Positions 1 through 9,021 of a DNA stretch of 64,000 nucleotides are shown here, piece by piece. The notes under the pieces were generated by a model. That model worked only from the letters and a program-made list of their open reading frames with translations. It ran no database searches and had not been told where the DNA came from. The number at the start of each line of letters is the position of its first letter. Position 1 is the stretch's first letter. The position numbers and the translations under genes were made by a program. Source of the stretch: Lachnospiraceae bacterium (GTDB lineage: Bacteria > Bacillota > Clostridia > Lachnospirales > Lachnospiraceae); NCBI GenBank assembly GCA_015056865.1, contig SVFM01000011.1, forward strand, positions 20,991-84,990. Direction: 5' to 3'.

Positions 1-175
1 AGTTCATGGTCAAGCCCCAGGTCTTCTTCCAGGTTCATGATCTGACCAATCCTGGCCACATCCAAAAAGTGCGTCATATTATGACGGCAGAAGTGCCTAT
101 CCACTTCTGCCTCCTCATTTTTTCTTACATTTTCCAAGAACAGTTCATGTTTTATGATCCTGTTTACTCTTTCCA
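1..175 (-). CDS. HD-domain phosphohydrolase, C-terminus cut by window edge
   Basis: The reading frame opens at an ATG eight bases after the folE stop, with a purine-rich AAAAGGA ahead of it, and runs off the left edge after 58 codons. The visible N-terminus contains RHFCRHNMTHFLDVARIG, which fits the first conserved His region of HD-superfamily metal phosphohydrolases. HD proteins are common companions of folate genes in Clostridia, and here it follows folC-folE in the same direction, so it is probably co-transcribed. Its substrate is unknown. The conserved HD pair itself lies outside the window, so the family call rests on the N-terminus and context. Confidence 0.72.
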
Positions 176-183
176 TTTTCCGA

Positions 184-741
184 TTATCCTTTTATCATCT
201 GCCAAAAACGATTCTGCAGCATCTCATCCTTGGCAAAGCAGCCTCTGACCGCTACCGTCATGGTCTTACTGCCAGGTTTCTTCACCCCCCGCATGGTCAT
301 GCACATATGCTCCGCCTCCAGCATAACCATTACTCCTTTCGGTGCCAGATGCTCCATAATTGCATCGGCGATCTGCCCTGTCATCTGCTCCTGGATCTGT
401 GGCCTTGCTGCATAGACCTCCACTGTCCGTGCCAGCTTACTTAAGCCTACCACTTTGCCATCCGGCACATAAGCCACATGAGCCTTACCATAAAAAGGCA
501 GCAAATGATGTTCACAGGTAGAATAAAACACAATATCCCTCTCCAGCACCATTTCACTGTTTTCCACAGAAAAAGTCTTACTCAGATGCTCCGACGCATC
601 CTGATCCATTCCTCGGAAAATCTCCTCATACATTCTGCCTATCCTGGCCGGCGTCTCTTTCAGTCCCTCTCTGTTCGGATCTTCTCCGATCCCCTCCAAA
701 AGTAGCTTTACCGCCTGCTCAATTTTATGTTTATCTACCAT
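184..741 (-). CDS. folE: GTP cyclohydrolase I
   Basis: Converts GTP to 7,8-dihydroneopterin triphosphate, the first step of folate (pterin) synthesis in the cytoplasm. The 185-residue length is usual for bacterial FolE. The zinc site is intact: CEHHLLPF supplies Cys76 and His79, and HMCMTMRG supplies Cys147. The conserved [15 protein letters not shown] and QEQMTGQIA blocks are also present. The start is supported by a GGTG Shine-Dalgarno six bases upstream, and the gene overlaps the end of folC by 11 bp, indicating translational coupling in a folC-folE-HD operon. Confidence 0.96.
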   Translation of the reverse strand: MVDKHKIEQAVKLLLEGIGEDPNREGLKETPARIGRMYEEIFRGMDQDASEHLSKTFSVENSEMVLERDIVFYSTCEHHLLPFYGKAHVAYVPDGKVVGLSKLARTVEVYAARPQIQEQMTGQIADAIMEHLAPKGVMVMLEAEHMCMTMRGVKKPGSKTMTVAVRGCFAKDEMLQNRFWQMIKG

Positions 742-2032
742 GCTTTACACCGTTCTTTCCTTTTACGATCTGCATCAATTTGCCCAAGTAAGACAAGGAT
801 CCAAAGGCTATGATCACATCCGCTTTCTCTGAGAGCAGATAGGCCATTTCCACAGCCTCCTCCAGACTTCCTGCCACGGTCACCCTGGGATGAAACTCAG
901 ACACCACCTGGGCCAGCTCATAAGCGGGCATGGCTCTGGGATTATCCGGTGTAGCCACCGTAATGATCTGATCCGCATAGGCATAGGTCTCCGCTATTAC
1001 CTTTTCATATTCCTTATCTTTTAATATCCCCATTATATAAATAATTCTACGATTTGTAAAATAAAACCTGATAGAATCCGCAAGATTTTTTGCTCCGTCC
1101 TGATTGTGGGCACCATCCACCACAAATAAAGGACGCTTTCCGATCACCTCAAACCGTCCCGGCCATACTGTCTGTACAAGCCCCTTTCGCAACTGCTGTT
1201 CCGTCAAATTGACTTTTTCAGTCAGTGCGCAAATCACTTCTATGGCCAACACCGCATTGGCAACCTGATGCTTTCCTGCCAATCGAATCTCCAGATCCCT
1301 CATTCCACCATAATCGAACCGCTGCCGTTCCACACCATAACGGACTCTCACGGCCTGCTGCGTATCCGCCACCACAAAAGGACACCCCAATTCCTCGGCT
1401 TTTTGCCTTAGCACCTTGTTCACCTGCGGATCTTGTACCGTTGTAATGACAGGGCACCCGGCTTTACAGATACCGGCTTTTTCCGTGGCAATCTCCTCCA
1501 ACGTATTTCCCAGAAATTTCATGTGATCCATACTGATCGAAGCAAATACCGCAGCCAGCGGTTTCTCAATGATATTGGTGGCATCCAGTCTGCCTCCCAT
1601 ACCCGTTTCCAAAACCACCATGTCGCAGCCCTGCTCAGCAAAAAAAAGAAATGCCAGAGCCGTTTCAAACTCAAACTGGGTCGGGTGAGATTTTCCCTCC
1701 TTTACCACTTCTTCACAGGCTGCCCTCACCCGCTCTGTATACGTACACAACTTTTCCTGACTGATGGGCCGCTGATTGATCTGTATTTTTTCCCTGTATT
1801 CAAAAATAACCGGTGATAGATATCTCCCCACCTTATATCCTGCACACTGTAATATTGTGGATACATAGGCCAGAACAGAACCCTTTCCATTGGTACCAGC
1901 AATATGAATGATCCTTAGCTTGTCCTGGGGATTCCCAAGTTTTGCACAAAGGTTTCTCATATTTTCTAATCCCGGTACAATCCCCAGGGTACTCAAACCC
2001 TGCAGATATTCCATGGTCTTTTTATAATTCAT
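731..2032 (-). CDS. folC: Bifunctional folylpolyglutamate / dihydrofolate synthase
   Basis: ATP-dependent Mur-ligase-like enzyme that adds glutamate to dihydropteroate and to reduced folates. The 433 residues fit the family. The P-loop [11 protein letters not shown] lies at residues 43-53, the central domain holds [17 protein letters not shown] residues ([13 protein letters not shown]), and [13 protein letters not shown] marks the start of the C-terminal substrate domain. The start ATG is preceded by GGAGG four to five bases upstream. It is the first gene of the folate run seen here and overlaps folE. Whether it also has dihydrofolate synthase activity cannot be read from the sequence. Confidence 0.95.
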   Translation of the reverse strand: MNYKKTMEYLQGLSTLGIVPGLENMRNLCAKLGNPQDKLRIIHIAGTNGKGSVLAYVSTILQCAGYKVGRYLSPVIFEYREKIQINQRPISQEKLCTYTERVRAACEEVVKEGKSHPTQFEFETALAFLFFAEQGCDMVVLETGMGGRLDATNIIEKPLAAVFASISMDHMKFLGNTLEEIATEKAGICKAGCPVITTVQDPQVNKVLRQKAEELGCPFVVADTQQAVRVRYGVERQRFDYGGMRDLEIRLAGKHQVANAVLAIEVICALTEKVNLTEQQLRKGLVQTVWPGRFEVIGKRPLFVVDGAHNQDGAKNLADSIRFYFTNRRIIYIMGILKDKEYEKVIAETYAYADQIITVATPDNPRAMPAYELAQVVSEFHPRVTVAGSLEEAVEMAYLLSEKADVIIAFGSLSYLGKLMQIVKGKNGVKHGR

Positions 2033-2065
2033 TTTCCCTCCATACCCAGTATAATCCCGCTTTTT

Positions 2066-2482
2066 ATGGGCATACTGCTTACTATGAAAAAACTAATTCA
2101 CAACTTTATTCACTGCGGCATCCTTGGGTGGTGCCTGGAAATCATTTTTACTGCTGCAAACTCTGTTCGACGTAGAGAATTTACCCTGAAAGGAAACACA
2201 TCCCTTTATATGTTTCCGATCTATGGCCTGGCTGCCTTTCTGTCACCCATCTGCCGGTTACTGAAGGGAAAACCTGTCCTCTTTCGAGGTCTGACGTACG
2301 CAGGCCTGATTTTCAGCGCAGAATACCTGACCGGCTCCCTATTGACAAAAAAAGGACTGTGCCCCTGGGACTACGGCCGCTCTAAGTGGCATGTAAACCG
2401 CCTGATCCGACTGGATTACATTCCATTCTGGGCCTTGGCGGGACTATTATTCGAAAGGCTGCTTGCGGAAAGTGATTCGTAA
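2066..2482 (+). CDS. Small membrane protein of the CmpB-like putative permease family
   Basis: A 138-residue hydrophobic protein with roughly four membrane segments, starting near FIHCGILGWCLEIIFTA and ending at IPFWALAGLLFERLL. The G-W-CLEI and CPWDYG blocks resemble the 'putative ABC-transporter type IV' family (PF06541), whose function is not established. A second in-frame ATG at 2084 gives MKKLIHNF and is the more natural N-terminus; neither ATG has a clear Shine-Dalgarno. A TATAAT at 2051-2056 could be its -10, which would favour the 2084 start. It is divergent from folC with only 33 bp between them. Confidence 0.72.
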   Translation: MGILLTMKKLIHNFIHCGILGWCLEIIFTAANSVRRREFTLKGNTSLYMFPIYGLAAFLSPICRLLKGKPVLFRGLTYAGLIFSAEYLTGSLLTKKGLCPWDYGRSKWHVNRLIRLDYIPFWALAGLLFERLLAESDS

Positions 2483-2492
2483 GCAGCCTTTC
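2453..2492 (+). terminator. Strong hairpin spanning the stop of the CmpB-like gene
   Basis: A 15-bp stem (left arm 2453-2467, right arm 2478-2492, one G-U pair) closes a 10-base loop and contains the stop codon. It probably ends transcription or protects the mRNA 3' end between convergent genes. No run of T follows on the plus strand, so intrinsic termination is uncertain. Confidence 0.45.
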
Positions 2493-2524
2493 CCCGAACC
2501 GCATCCGCAAGCCGTCCTGCCATC

Positions 2525-3076
2525 TTATTTTAAACGAAGGCCATCCTGAAATGCATTTCCAACCTTATCTCCAAGACCTATATAAGCATGATTTACCGGA
2601 TCATAGGTGATCGGTTTTAATTTCTTAGGGTCAATCTTTCCATCCGTCAGAATACTTTCATCCGCATTTACATTCACAATTTCTCCAACCAGAATATCAT
2701 TCTCAAAGCTTTTTACCCTACATTCTAACGCCATGGGCAGCTCGTCGATCAAAGGAGCATTCACATACTCACTCTTTGTCGCATGAAAACCTGCTTTTGC
2801 AAACTTATCCGGCACCTTACTGGCTGTTTCTACACCCACATAGTCGCAAGGAACCACCGTATCCTCCGTTGCGATGCTGACAGTAAAGGCTCCAGTTTTT
2901 GCAAAATTCTCAGTGGTCTTATGCTCCGACATGCTGATAGAGATCTCATTCATATCAGTAATGATTCCCCATGCTGCATTCATGGCATTCGGCACCCCAT
3001 TCTCGTCATAAGTGCCTACAATAAGCACCGGCATTGGGTACATAAAAGGTTTTGCTCCAAAATTTACTCTGCTCAT
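2525..3076 (-). CDS. Flavin reductase-like FMN-binding protein
   Basis: A 183-residue member of the flavin reductase-like split-barrel family that binds FMN. Features seen are the N-terminal PMPVLIVGTYDENGVPNAM block, ISISMSEHKTTENFAKTGAF, which matches the flavin-contacting region, and a C-terminal ITYDPVNHAYIGLGDKVG typical of this clostridial subgroup. Physiological substrate is unknown. The start follows a GAGGGG Shine-Dalgarno. It is divergent from the nitroreductase gene, and the two intergenic promoters suggest paired redox functions. Confidence 0.86.
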   Translation of the reverse strand: MSRVNFGAKPFMYPMPVLIVGTYDENGVPNAMNAAWGIITDMNEISISMSEHKTTENFAKTGAFTVSIATEDTVVPCDYVGVETASKVPDKFAKAGFHATKSEYVNAPLIDELPMALECRVKSFENDILVGEIVNVNADESILTDGKIDPKKLKPITYDPVNHAYIGLGDKVGNAFQDGLRLK

Positions 3077-3099
3077 AATTTTTATCCCCTCTCTATTCC

Positions 3100-3128
3100 A
3101 TTATAGTGGATAGCTATCGGATATGCAA
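3100..3128 (-). promoter_or_regulatory. Sigma-A promoter of the flavin reductase gene
   Basis: On the minus strand TTGCAT (3123-3128) and a perfect TATAAT (3100-3105) are separated by 17 bp, upstream of the flavin reductase start. Confidence 0.6.
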
Positions 3129-3148
3129 AACTTTTTTCAAATTTGACA

Positions 3149-3177
3149 TTGAATCAGAAATGCGGTTGTGGTATCAT
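3149..3177 (+). promoter_or_regulatory. Probable promoter of the nitroreductase gene
   Basis: TTGAAT (3149-3154) and TATCAT (3172-3177) are spaced by 17 bp, and the predicted start is about 25 bp before the nitroreductase ATG. A TTGACA just upstream (3143-3148) is at a poorer spacing. Confidence 0.5.
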
Positions 3178-3208
3178 AGACAAAAGAAACTTGTAAAGGA
3201 GAGTTTAC

Positions 3209-3748
3209 ATGACTGCGAAAGAATGTATCACAGGCCGCAGAAGCATCCGTCAATTTCAGGATAGACCCGTACCCCATGATGTTCTGGAACAAATCGTGGA
3301 GACTGCATCCTTTGCGCCCAGCTGGAAGAACACTCAGGTAACCCGTTACATTGCCATAGAAGGCGCTCTAAAAGACCGGATCGCAACCGAGTGCACTTCA
3401 GATTATCCCAAAAACGGCGAACATATCGCCAGAGCCCCAATGCTCATCGCTGTCACTGCTCTCAACAAGAGAAGCGGCTATGAGAGAGACGGTTCTTACT
3501 CTACTCCCAAGAAGGATGGCTGGAAAATGTTTGACGCCGGTATTGCCACTGAAGCTTTTTGCTTGGCTGCCCATGAGATGGGACTGGGCACTGTTGTCCT
3601 TGGCATCTTTGATGAGGCCAGGGCTACTTCCCTTTTGGAATTACCTGAGGATCGTGAATTAATTGCTCTGATCCCCATCGGCTATCCCGCAGAAGCGCCC
3701 GTAGCCCCCAGACGCAAGCCATTGGAAGATTTATTGTCTTATAAGTAA
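3209..3748 (+). CDS. Nitroreductase family protein
   Basis: A 179-residue FMN-dependent oxidoreductase of the nitroreductase fold. The N-terminal CITGRRSIRQFQDRPV is the classic FMN-phosphate binding start (R-R-S-I-R), followed by ASFAPSWKNTQ, and GLGTVVLGIF with IPIGYPAE near the C-terminus. Such enzymes use NAD(P)H to reduce quinones, nitro groups or flavins; the substrate here is unknown. AAGGAG lies seven bases before the ATG. It is divergent from the flavin reductase gene and is followed by a hairpin before pyrB. Confidence 0.9.
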   Translation: MTAKECITGRRSIRQFQDRPVPHDVLEQIVETASFAPSWKNTQVTRYIAIEGALKDRIATECTSDYPKNGEHIARAPMLIAVTALNKRSGYERDGSYSTPKKDGWKMFDAGIATEAFCLAAHEMGLGTVVLGIFDEARATSLLELPEDRELIALIPIGYPAEAPVAPRRKPLEDLLSYK

Positions 3749-3755
3749 ACTATTG

Positions 3756-3786
3756 AATCGAAGAGATATTGTCTCTTCGATTTTTC
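3756..3786 (+). terminator. Intrinsic terminator-like hairpin between nitroreductase and pyrB
   Basis: An 11-bp perfect stem (3756-3766 with 3772-3782), a five-base loop and a run of T's. It ends about 30 bp before the pyrB ATG, so it either terminates the nitroreductase transcript or sits in the pyrB leader. Confidence 0.75.
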
Positions 3787-3817
3787 TTAACACCACAATC
3801 AAAAAGGAGAGTATTTT

Positions 3818-4732
3818 ATGCGACATCTTATGAGCCCCCTGGATTTTTCCACCGAGGAACTGGACAAACTGTTTGATCTGGCAAATGATATTGAGCACAA
3901 CCCTGCCAAATATGCCCACGCCTGTGACGGCAGAATCTTGGCCACCTGTTTTTACGAGCCCAGCACCCGAACCCGCCTGAGTTTTGAATCTGCCATGCTG
4001 CGTCTCGGCGGCCAAGTACTCGGCTTTTCTGACGCCGCTTCCTCCTCCGCCTCAAAAGGAGAAAGTGTTTCCGATACCATCCGCGTAATCTCCGGTTACG
4101 CAGACATCTGCGCCATGCGCCATCCTAAGGAAGGGGCTCCCATGGTGGCAGCCGAAAGATCCGGTATCCCCGTGATCAATGCCGGTGATGGCGGTCATCA
4201 GCATCCCACCCAGACCCTGACGGATCTTTTGACCATCCGCTCCCTGAAGGGCCACTTGGACAATATTACCATCGGCCTGTGCGGAGACCTGAAATTCGGT
4301 CGTACTGTCCACTCTTTGATCCACGCACTGGTGCGCTATGAAAATGTGAAATTTATCTTTATCTCCCCCGAAGAGCTTCGGGTTCCCGATTATATCATTG
4401 AGATGCTCAGGGCCAAGGATATTCCCTATGAGGAAGTGATCCGTCTGGAGGATGTGATGCCCCAGCTTGACATGCTTTACATGACCAGAGTACAAAAAGA
4501 ACGTTTCTTCAACGAAGAAGAATACATCCGCCTGAAAGATTTTTATGTGTTGAACGCGGTAAAACTGGAACTGGCTAAGCCGGACATGTTAATCCTGCAC
4601 CCGCTGCCCAGAGTAAACGAAATCTCCGTTGAAATCGACTCTGATCCCAGAGCTGCCTATTTCAAACAGGCAAAATACGGCGTGTATGTGCGCATGGCAT
4701 TGATACTGACACTTTTGGGTTTGGCACAATAA
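3818..4732 (+). CDS. pyrB: Aspartate carbamoyltransferase, catalytic subunit
   Basis: Condenses carbamoyl phosphate with L-aspartate to carbamoyl aspartate in pyrimidine synthesis. The 304-residue length is normal. The carbamoyl-phosphate loop [13 protein letters not shown] sits at residues 45-57, the SASKGES loop follows, then [15 protein letters not shown], and HPLPRVNEI forms the domain-closure segment. A strong AAGGAG precedes the ATG. pyrI follows after 13 bp, so the holoenzyme is probably the allosteric catalytic/regulatory type. The hairpin just upstream may bear on its regulation. Confidence 0.98.
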   Translation: MRHLMSPLDFSTEELDKLFDLANDIEHNPAKYAHACDGRILATCFYEPSTRTRLSFESAMLRLGGQVLGFSDAASSSASKGESVSDTIRVISGYADICAMRHPKEGAPMVAAERSGIPVINAGDGGHQHPTQTLTDLLTIRSLKGHLDNITIGLCGDLKFGRTVHSLIHALVRYENVKFIFISPEELRVPDYIIEMLRAKDIPYEEVIRLEDVMPQLDMLYMTRVQKERFFNEEEYIRLKDFYVLNAVKLELAKPDMLILHPLPRVNEISVEIDSDPRAAYFKQAKYGVYVRMALILTLLGLAQ

Positions 4733-4745
4733 AGGAGGGTACGAT

Positions 4746-5174
4746 ATGTTAAATGTAGGAAAAATTGAAGAAGGCTTTGTACTGGACCACATCAAAGCCG
4801 GCAAGAGCATGGATATTTACAAGCACCTGCAGCTGGGCGAACTGGACTGCACTGTGGCTATTATCAAAAACGCCAAGAGTAATAAAATGGGTAAAAAAGA
4901 CATCCTCAAAGTGGAATGTGACATTAATCAGCTGGATCTGGATGTTCTGGCATTCATTGATCACAATATTACAGTAAACGTGATCAAAGACGGGGAGATC
5001 GTAGATAAAAAGGAACTGGTTTTGCCTAAAATGATCAAAAATGTCATCCGCTGCAAAAACCCCCGCTGTATCACCTCCATTGAGCAGGAACTGCCCCATG
5101 TGTTTGTACTTGCTGACGAAGAGAAAGAAATTTACCGCTGTAAGTACTGCGAAGAGAAAGGCAGCGAACACTGA
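4746..5174 (+). CDS. pyrI: Aspartate carbamoyltransferase, regulatory subunit
   Basis: Nucleotide-binding regulatory chain that assembles with PyrB. The 142 residues hold the N-terminal allosteric domain (GLVLDH-like GFVLDHIKAGKSMDIYKHL) and the C-terminal zinc domain, whose four cysteines are in CKNPRCIT and YRCKYCEEK (C-x4-C then C-x2-C). AAGGAGG precedes the start. It is translationally close to pyrB and followed by a clear terminator, so the transcription unit is pyrBI alone; pyrE is 57 kb away. Confidence 0.97.
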   Translation: MLNVGKIEEGFVLDHIKAGKSMDIYKHLQLGELDCTVAIIKNAKSNKMGKKDILKVECDINQLDLDVLAFIDHNITVNVIKDGEIVDKKELVLPKMIKNVIRCKNPRCITSIEQELPHVFVLADEEKEIYRCKYCEEKGSEH

Positions 5175-5186
5175 TACAAAATATCA

Positions 5187-5227
5187 AAAGAGGAATCTCT
5201 CCAGGCAAACCCGGAAGATTCCTCTTT
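5187..5227 (+). terminator. Intrinsic terminator after pyrBI
   Basis: A 12-bp stem AAAGAGGAATCT/AGATTCCTCTTT with a 17-base loop, ending in T's. It lies between convergent pyrI and the ylmH-like gene and is probably used from both sides. Confidence 0.85.
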
Positions 5228-5247
5228 CCTGTTATACTATTTACTTC

Positions 5248-6039
5248 TTATACAAACAAGGAAATCTTCATACAAAGTTTCCCCTTCTTCGTCTCATACT
5301 GTACACCTTCGTACAGAAACTTACCGAATCCACGAACGTTGACCACATCCTCCGGTTTCAAATTACGACTGTTATTCTCGCACAATCTGCCATTGATATA
5401 GACCTTCTTTTCTCGGAACATATCCAGACTTTCTGTGCGTGACATGTGATACACCTTGGCAATTACTCCGTCGGCCCGTTCTCCGGAAGCTTGGATCACC
5501 ACCTCCTGGGGCTCTTCCTCCGGAACCTCCCCTGCGTCACTTACGATTTCGCACCTGATACTGGTATGCTTTACTTTATCCAGATTTTCACAGATAAAGG
5601 CGGCAATACTATCCAGACAAAACAGGTAGCCTTCCTTCTCTCCCACCTTAATATCTCCGATAGTACTTCGGTCTATCCCCAGATTCATCAATGCTCCCAA
5701 AAAATCCCTGTGGGAAAAAGCATCTGCAAATTTGGCGGCCAAGGGCTTCATATGCACACAGACAATGGGAAATGTCTCTTCATAGCCCAGTTCCTCCGGC
5801 TTGCCAAAGCGAATCATCTTCCGATCAGACTGCTCTGTGCAGACTTTCCCTCCGGGGCATCTGCCGCTTAGGCAATATCCTGCATAGGACAGTTCCTTCT
5901 CCATTTGCCAAAATATATCCTGCTCAGCGAGACCTAAAAAACCGCTGAAGGTATAGATGTTCTGATGATAGGATTTTTCTGCCAGCTCCCTGAAACGATT
6001 GCGCAATTGCTGCAAATCCTTCTCTGTATCCACCGCCAT
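5248..6039 (-). CDS. S4-domain RNA-binding protein, YlmH type
   Basis: 263 residues with the YlmH arrangement: an N-terminal FLGLAEQDIF region, a central domain (VCVHMKPLAAKFADAF, HRDFLGALMNLGI, RSTIGDI), and a C-terminal S4 RNA-binding fold around VKVYHMSRTESL-type sequence (AKVYHMSRTESLDMFRE, VYINGRLCEN). B. subtilis YlmH has been linked to rescue of stalled ribosomes and sits in a cell-division cluster; here it instead follows the ZIP transporter by four bases, suggesting co-transcription with the metal genes. The reason for that pairing is not apparent. Confidence 0.85.
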   Translation of the reverse strand: MAVDTEKDLQQLRNRFRELAEKSYHQNIYTFSGFLGLAEQDIFWQMEKELSYAGYCLSGRCPGGKVCTEQSDRKMIRFGKPEELGYEETFPIVCVHMKPLAAKFADAFSHRDFLGALMNLGIDRSTIGDIKVGEKEGYLFCLDSIAAFICENLDKVKHTSIRCEIVSDAGEVPEEEPQEVVIQASGERADGVIAKVYHMSRTESLDMFREKKVYINGRLCENNSRNLKPEDVVNVRGFGKFLYEGVQYETKKGKLCMKISLFV

Positions 6040-6043
6040 GATC

Positions 6044-6841
6044 TTACCCCAATGTCACATCCAAGATCAGCATCAACACAAACCCCAGCGCAAAACCTAC
6101 TGTGGACAAATTGCTGTGCTTCCCTTCTGCAGACTCCGGGATCAACTCTTCCACCACCACATACAACATGGCTCCTGCCGCAAAGGAAAGCATATAGGGC
6201 AAAATCGGCTCCACAAAAGCCGCAACAAAAATTGTAAGCAGTGCTGCCAAAGGTTCCACTATTCCGGAAAGCGCCCCATATAAAAATGCCTTTCCTTTCC
6301 CCAATTCATCACGCAAAGGCAGGGAAATAATAGCCCCTTCCGGAAAATTCTGAATAGCAATTCCTACCGACAAAGCAAGCGCACCTGCCAATGTGAGCAG
6401 TTGCCCCACCCCCAGGCCGCCGGTCTGTGCCATAGCTCCCGCAAGTACAATTCCCACCGCTGCACCCTCAGGCACGTTGTGCAGGGTAACTGCAAGCATT
6501 AGCATAGAAGATTTACCCAGATTGCTCTTCACACCTTCCGGATGAGGCGAATCCAAATGTAGGTGAGGAATCACTTTATCCATCAACAGCAAAAATCCCA
6601 TACCCAGCAAAAATCCTGCTACGGCCGGCACGAAAGCCAGATTGCCCATAGGTGCGGATAACTCCATGGACGGGATCAGCAATGACCAAAAGGAAGCTGC
6701 CACCATGACACCGGATGCAAAGCCAAGCATTGCCTTCTGCAGTTTGTCAGGCATTGCTCCACGCAATAAAAACACGCATGCTGAACCTAACGTTGTACCG
6801 AAAAACGGCATAATAACCCCCAAAATAACCTCAAAATTCAT
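6044..6841 (-). CDS. ZIP family divalent metal transporter
   Basis: About eight membrane segments in 265 residues. The ZIP metal-site motifs are both visible: HNVPEGAAVGIVLAG in segment 4 and NFPEGAIISLPL in segment 5, matching the GufA/ZupT branch that imports zinc and other divalent ions. The ATG at 6841 is preferred over an upstream GTG because GAGGTG sits five to seven bases before it. It is third in an operon behind two CobW-type GTPases, which supports a role in metal supply. Ion specificity cannot be told from sequence. Confidence 0.9.
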   Translation of the reverse strand: MNFEVILGVIMPFFGTTLGSACVFLLRGAMPDKLQKAMLGFASGVMVAASFWSLLIPSMELSAPMGNLAFVPAVAGFLLGMGFLLLMDKVIPHLHLDSPHPEGVKSNLGKSSMLMLAVTLHNVPEGAAVGIVLAGAMAQTGGLGVGQLLTLAGALALSVGIAIQNFPEGAIISLPLRDELGKGKAFLYGALSGIVEPLAALLTIFVAAFVEPILPYMLSFAAGAMLYVVVEELIPESAEGKHSNLSTVGFALGFVLMLILDVTLG

Positions 6842-6861
6842 AAACACACCTCACAAAATGA

Positions 6862-7791
6862 TTAAACAAAGCTGATAATCGCTTCCTTCGGCTCCTTTGT
6901 CTTTTTTACCTCCAGGGCATACAGCATGGGCCCCTCTCCTTTATAATCAGCCCAGTATTCCTTCTTCACCTGCGCTGTCACTCTGACCCATTCCTTCTCC
7001 TTTAGCTGCTCTGCTCCTTCATAGGCACAAGCAAATCCCAGAAAGGCCATATCGTCTGCGCAACAGGTCATTGCCATGCGCCCTGGCACAAAATATCCCT
7101 TAGGAACATTCTCCGGTCGTAGCACCATAGCTGTAAACTCTATCTTTTTGCCCACATATCTGTCCAGATGGTCCAATGAATCCAAATACCAGATTCCATA
7201 AGCAAGATCATCCAATACCAACGTATCCTGGCTAAGATCATACGGAAGGTCATCCTCAAAGATCTCATTGATCTCGCCTTCCGATCCTTCAAAAATGATC
7301 TCTGCTTTTGGGTTAATTGCCTTAATATTGCGCTTATAAGAAGCCAGATCCTGCACACCATCACAACGGTTAAAAATGATCATCTCCGATCCCCGGATCA
7401 TTTCTGCCAACAGCGAGCGCATATTGGTATAATACATTGGAAATGTGGATCCATCTATGGTAGTGATCTGCTGTTCCACCTTCCAGTGCCAGGGCAGTTT
7501 TATATTCTTAAAATTCCACATACCATTATACTCTATGATAATTCGATCCGGTTTGTGCTTCTTCTCTAGTTCCAACAAGCGGGCAGGTGTAAAATCCTCC
7601 TGATCATCAATTACCTCTACCGTTGCTCTGCTCTTTTTCAGAAGTTCTGCGGGATATTCCAGTTCTCCCTCCTCGCAAAGAAGCACCAAGGTCTTCCCCC
7701 TGATCTGAAAATAAGGCTGTGCCAGAGTATAGGTGATAAACTCCGTCTTACCGCTCTCCAGAAATCCGTTGATGATATATACGCCTTTCAT
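6862..7791 (-). CDS. CobW/COG0523-like GTPase with a C-terminal YcgQ-like (TIGR03943) domain
   Basis: The N-terminus YIINGFLESGKTEF is a P-loop of the G3E type, and IIEYNGMWN replaces the usual EPSG strand. MIIFNRCDGVQDL fits a guanine-specificity NRCD motif. The last third (IEFTAMVLRP, VPGRMAMTCCADDMAFLGF, WVRVTAQV) resembles the OB-like C-terminal domain of the TIGR03943/YcgQ family, so this looks like a GTPase fused to that domain. A perfect AAAGGAG seven bases before the ATG at 7791 fixes the start. It follows the larger CobW gene and precedes the ZIP gene. The role is probably metal-linked but unproven. Confidence 0.8.
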   Translation of the reverse strand: MKGVYIINGFLESGKTEFITYTLAQPYFQIRGKTLVLLCEEGELEYPAELLKKSRATVEVIDDQEDFTPARLLELEKKHKPDRIIIEYNGMWNFKNIKLPWHWKVEQQITTIDGSTFPMYYTNMRSLLAEMIRGSEMIIFNRCDGVQDLASYKRNIKAINPKAEIIFEGSEGEINEIFEDDLPYDLSQDTLVLDDLAYGIWYLDSLDHLDRYVGKKIEFTAMVLRPENVPKGYFVPGRMAMTCCADDMAFLGFACAYEGAEQLKEKEWVRVTAQVKKEYWADYKGEGPMLYALEVKKTKEPKEAIISFV

Positions 7792-7808
7792 TTCACGACT
7801 CCTTTCCG

Positions 7809-8987
7809 TCAACGAAACAACTGTTTTAACTTGTCTTCCTGCAGTTTGGAACCAATCACACAGATTTTACCTGTCACTGCCGGCTTACCTTCCCGCACAT
7901 CCTGCTCTCCCGGTACGTAATCGAAATAGATCCAACTGCCGTCTTCAGCAGGTACCATACCTTTGGCACGCAGTACAAAACCGTACTCCTCCTGATCCAG
8001 CTGCTCCAGAATCTGCACGATCTCTTGCTTTGTATACACTGCAGGTGTCTCTTTGCCCCAACTGGTAAATATCTCATCCGCATGGTGATGATCATGGTGG
8101 TGCTCATGGTCATGATCATGGCAGCCGCAAGTACAGTGCTCGTCATGCTCATGATGATGCTCGTGCTCATGGTGGTGGCAGCACTCATGCTCTTCATGGT
8201 CATGGTGATGTCCATGTTCATGGTGACAGCACTCGTGATCTTCCTGGTCATGATGGTGACCATGTTCATGGTGACAGCACTCATGCTCCTCATGATCGTG
8301 GTGGTGATCATGACAGCCACAGGTACAATGTTCATCATGCTCCCGTTCCTGTGCGTGTTCCAGTAACTCCTGCATCATATCCTCCAGCTTGTCCTCTCCC
8401 TCTATGGTCTGCAGAATATCCCTGCCGTCCAACTGTTCCCAAGGAGTCGTAATGATGGTTGCTTCTCGATTATATTCCCGGATCAAATGAATGCAATTTT
8501 CCAGCTTGTCCTGAGCTATATTACCGGTACGGCTGAGAATAATGGTTCCGGCATGGGCAATCTGGTTGCAAAAAAATTCTCCAAAATTTTTTATATACAT
8601 TTTGCACTTAGAAGCGTCAACCACTGCTACAGCGCTGTTTACTTTTACATCCGACTGGGCAGCCACATCCTCCACAGCTTTCACTACATCAGACAACTTG
8701 CCAACGCCTGAGGGCTCGATCAGAATTCTCTCAGGCTCATAAGTTTTCAGAACTTCTTTCAGTGACGCACCGAAGTCGCCCACCAGTGAACAACAGATGC
8801 AACCGGAATTCATCTCTTTAATCTGAATGCCGGCCTCCTGCAAAAAGTCGCCGTCCACACCGATCTCTCCAAATTCGTTTTCGATCAGTACCACCTTAGT
8901 ATTACTTAAAGCCTCCTTTAAAAGCTTCTTTATCAGTGTAGTCTTTCCTGCGCCTAAAAAGCCGGACACAATGTCAATTTTCGTCAT
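7809..8987 (-). CDS. CobW/COG0523 GTPase with long His/Cys-rich metal-binding segment
   Basis: A putative metal chaperone or insertase of the G3E family. The P-loop GFLGAGKTTL is at residues 9-18, the metal motif SGCICC gives Cys63, Cys65 and Cys66, and EPSGVG at 91-96 is Walker B-like. Residues about 217-303 are dominated by His, Asp, Glu and Cys in repeating blocks (HHEHGHHHD, HECCHH, and CTCGCH twice), a likely metal store or acceptor. The C-terminal CobW_C domain spans about 306-392. The guanine-specificity site reads LSRTGN rather than NKxD, an odd substitution. It leads the operon CobW-CobW-ZIP-ylmH and has a promoter upstream. Confidence 0.9.
   Translation of the reverse strand: MTKIDIVSGFLGAGKTTLIKKLLKEALSNTKVVLIENEFGEIGVDGDFLQEAGIQIKEMNSGCICCSLVGDFGASLKEVLKTYEPERILIEPSGVGKLSDVVKAVEDVAAQSDVKVNSAVAVVDASKCKMYIKNFGEFFCNQIAHAGTIILSRTGNIAQDKLENCIHLIREYNREATIITTPWEQLDGRDILQTIEGEDKLEDMMQELLEHAQEREHDEHCTCGCHDHHHDHEEHECCHHEHGHHHDQEDHECCHHEHGHHHDHEEHECCHHHEHEHHHEHDEHCTCGCHDHDHEHHHDHHHADEIFTSWGKETPAVYTKQEIVQILEQLDQEEYGFVLRAKGMVPAEDGSWIYFDYVPGEQDVREGKPAVTGKICVIGSKLQEDKLKQLFR
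8079..8339 (-). repeat. Degenerate tandem repeat encoding the His/Cys-rich CobW segment
   Basis: Blocks encoding HHHDHEEHECCHHEHG and variants recur about every 16-18 codons, giving a CAC/CAT-rich tract. Variation in length by recombination is likely. The tract makes spurious long frames on the other strand. Confidence 0.8.
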
Positions 8988-9021
8988 AAATAAAACCGCC
9001 TTTCTCTTTACTATGTTTCCT

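Noticed and set aside
8025..8366. Plus-strand frame rich in Met and Val over the CobW His tract
   Set aside because: It is the complement of the His codon repeats and has no ribosome site.
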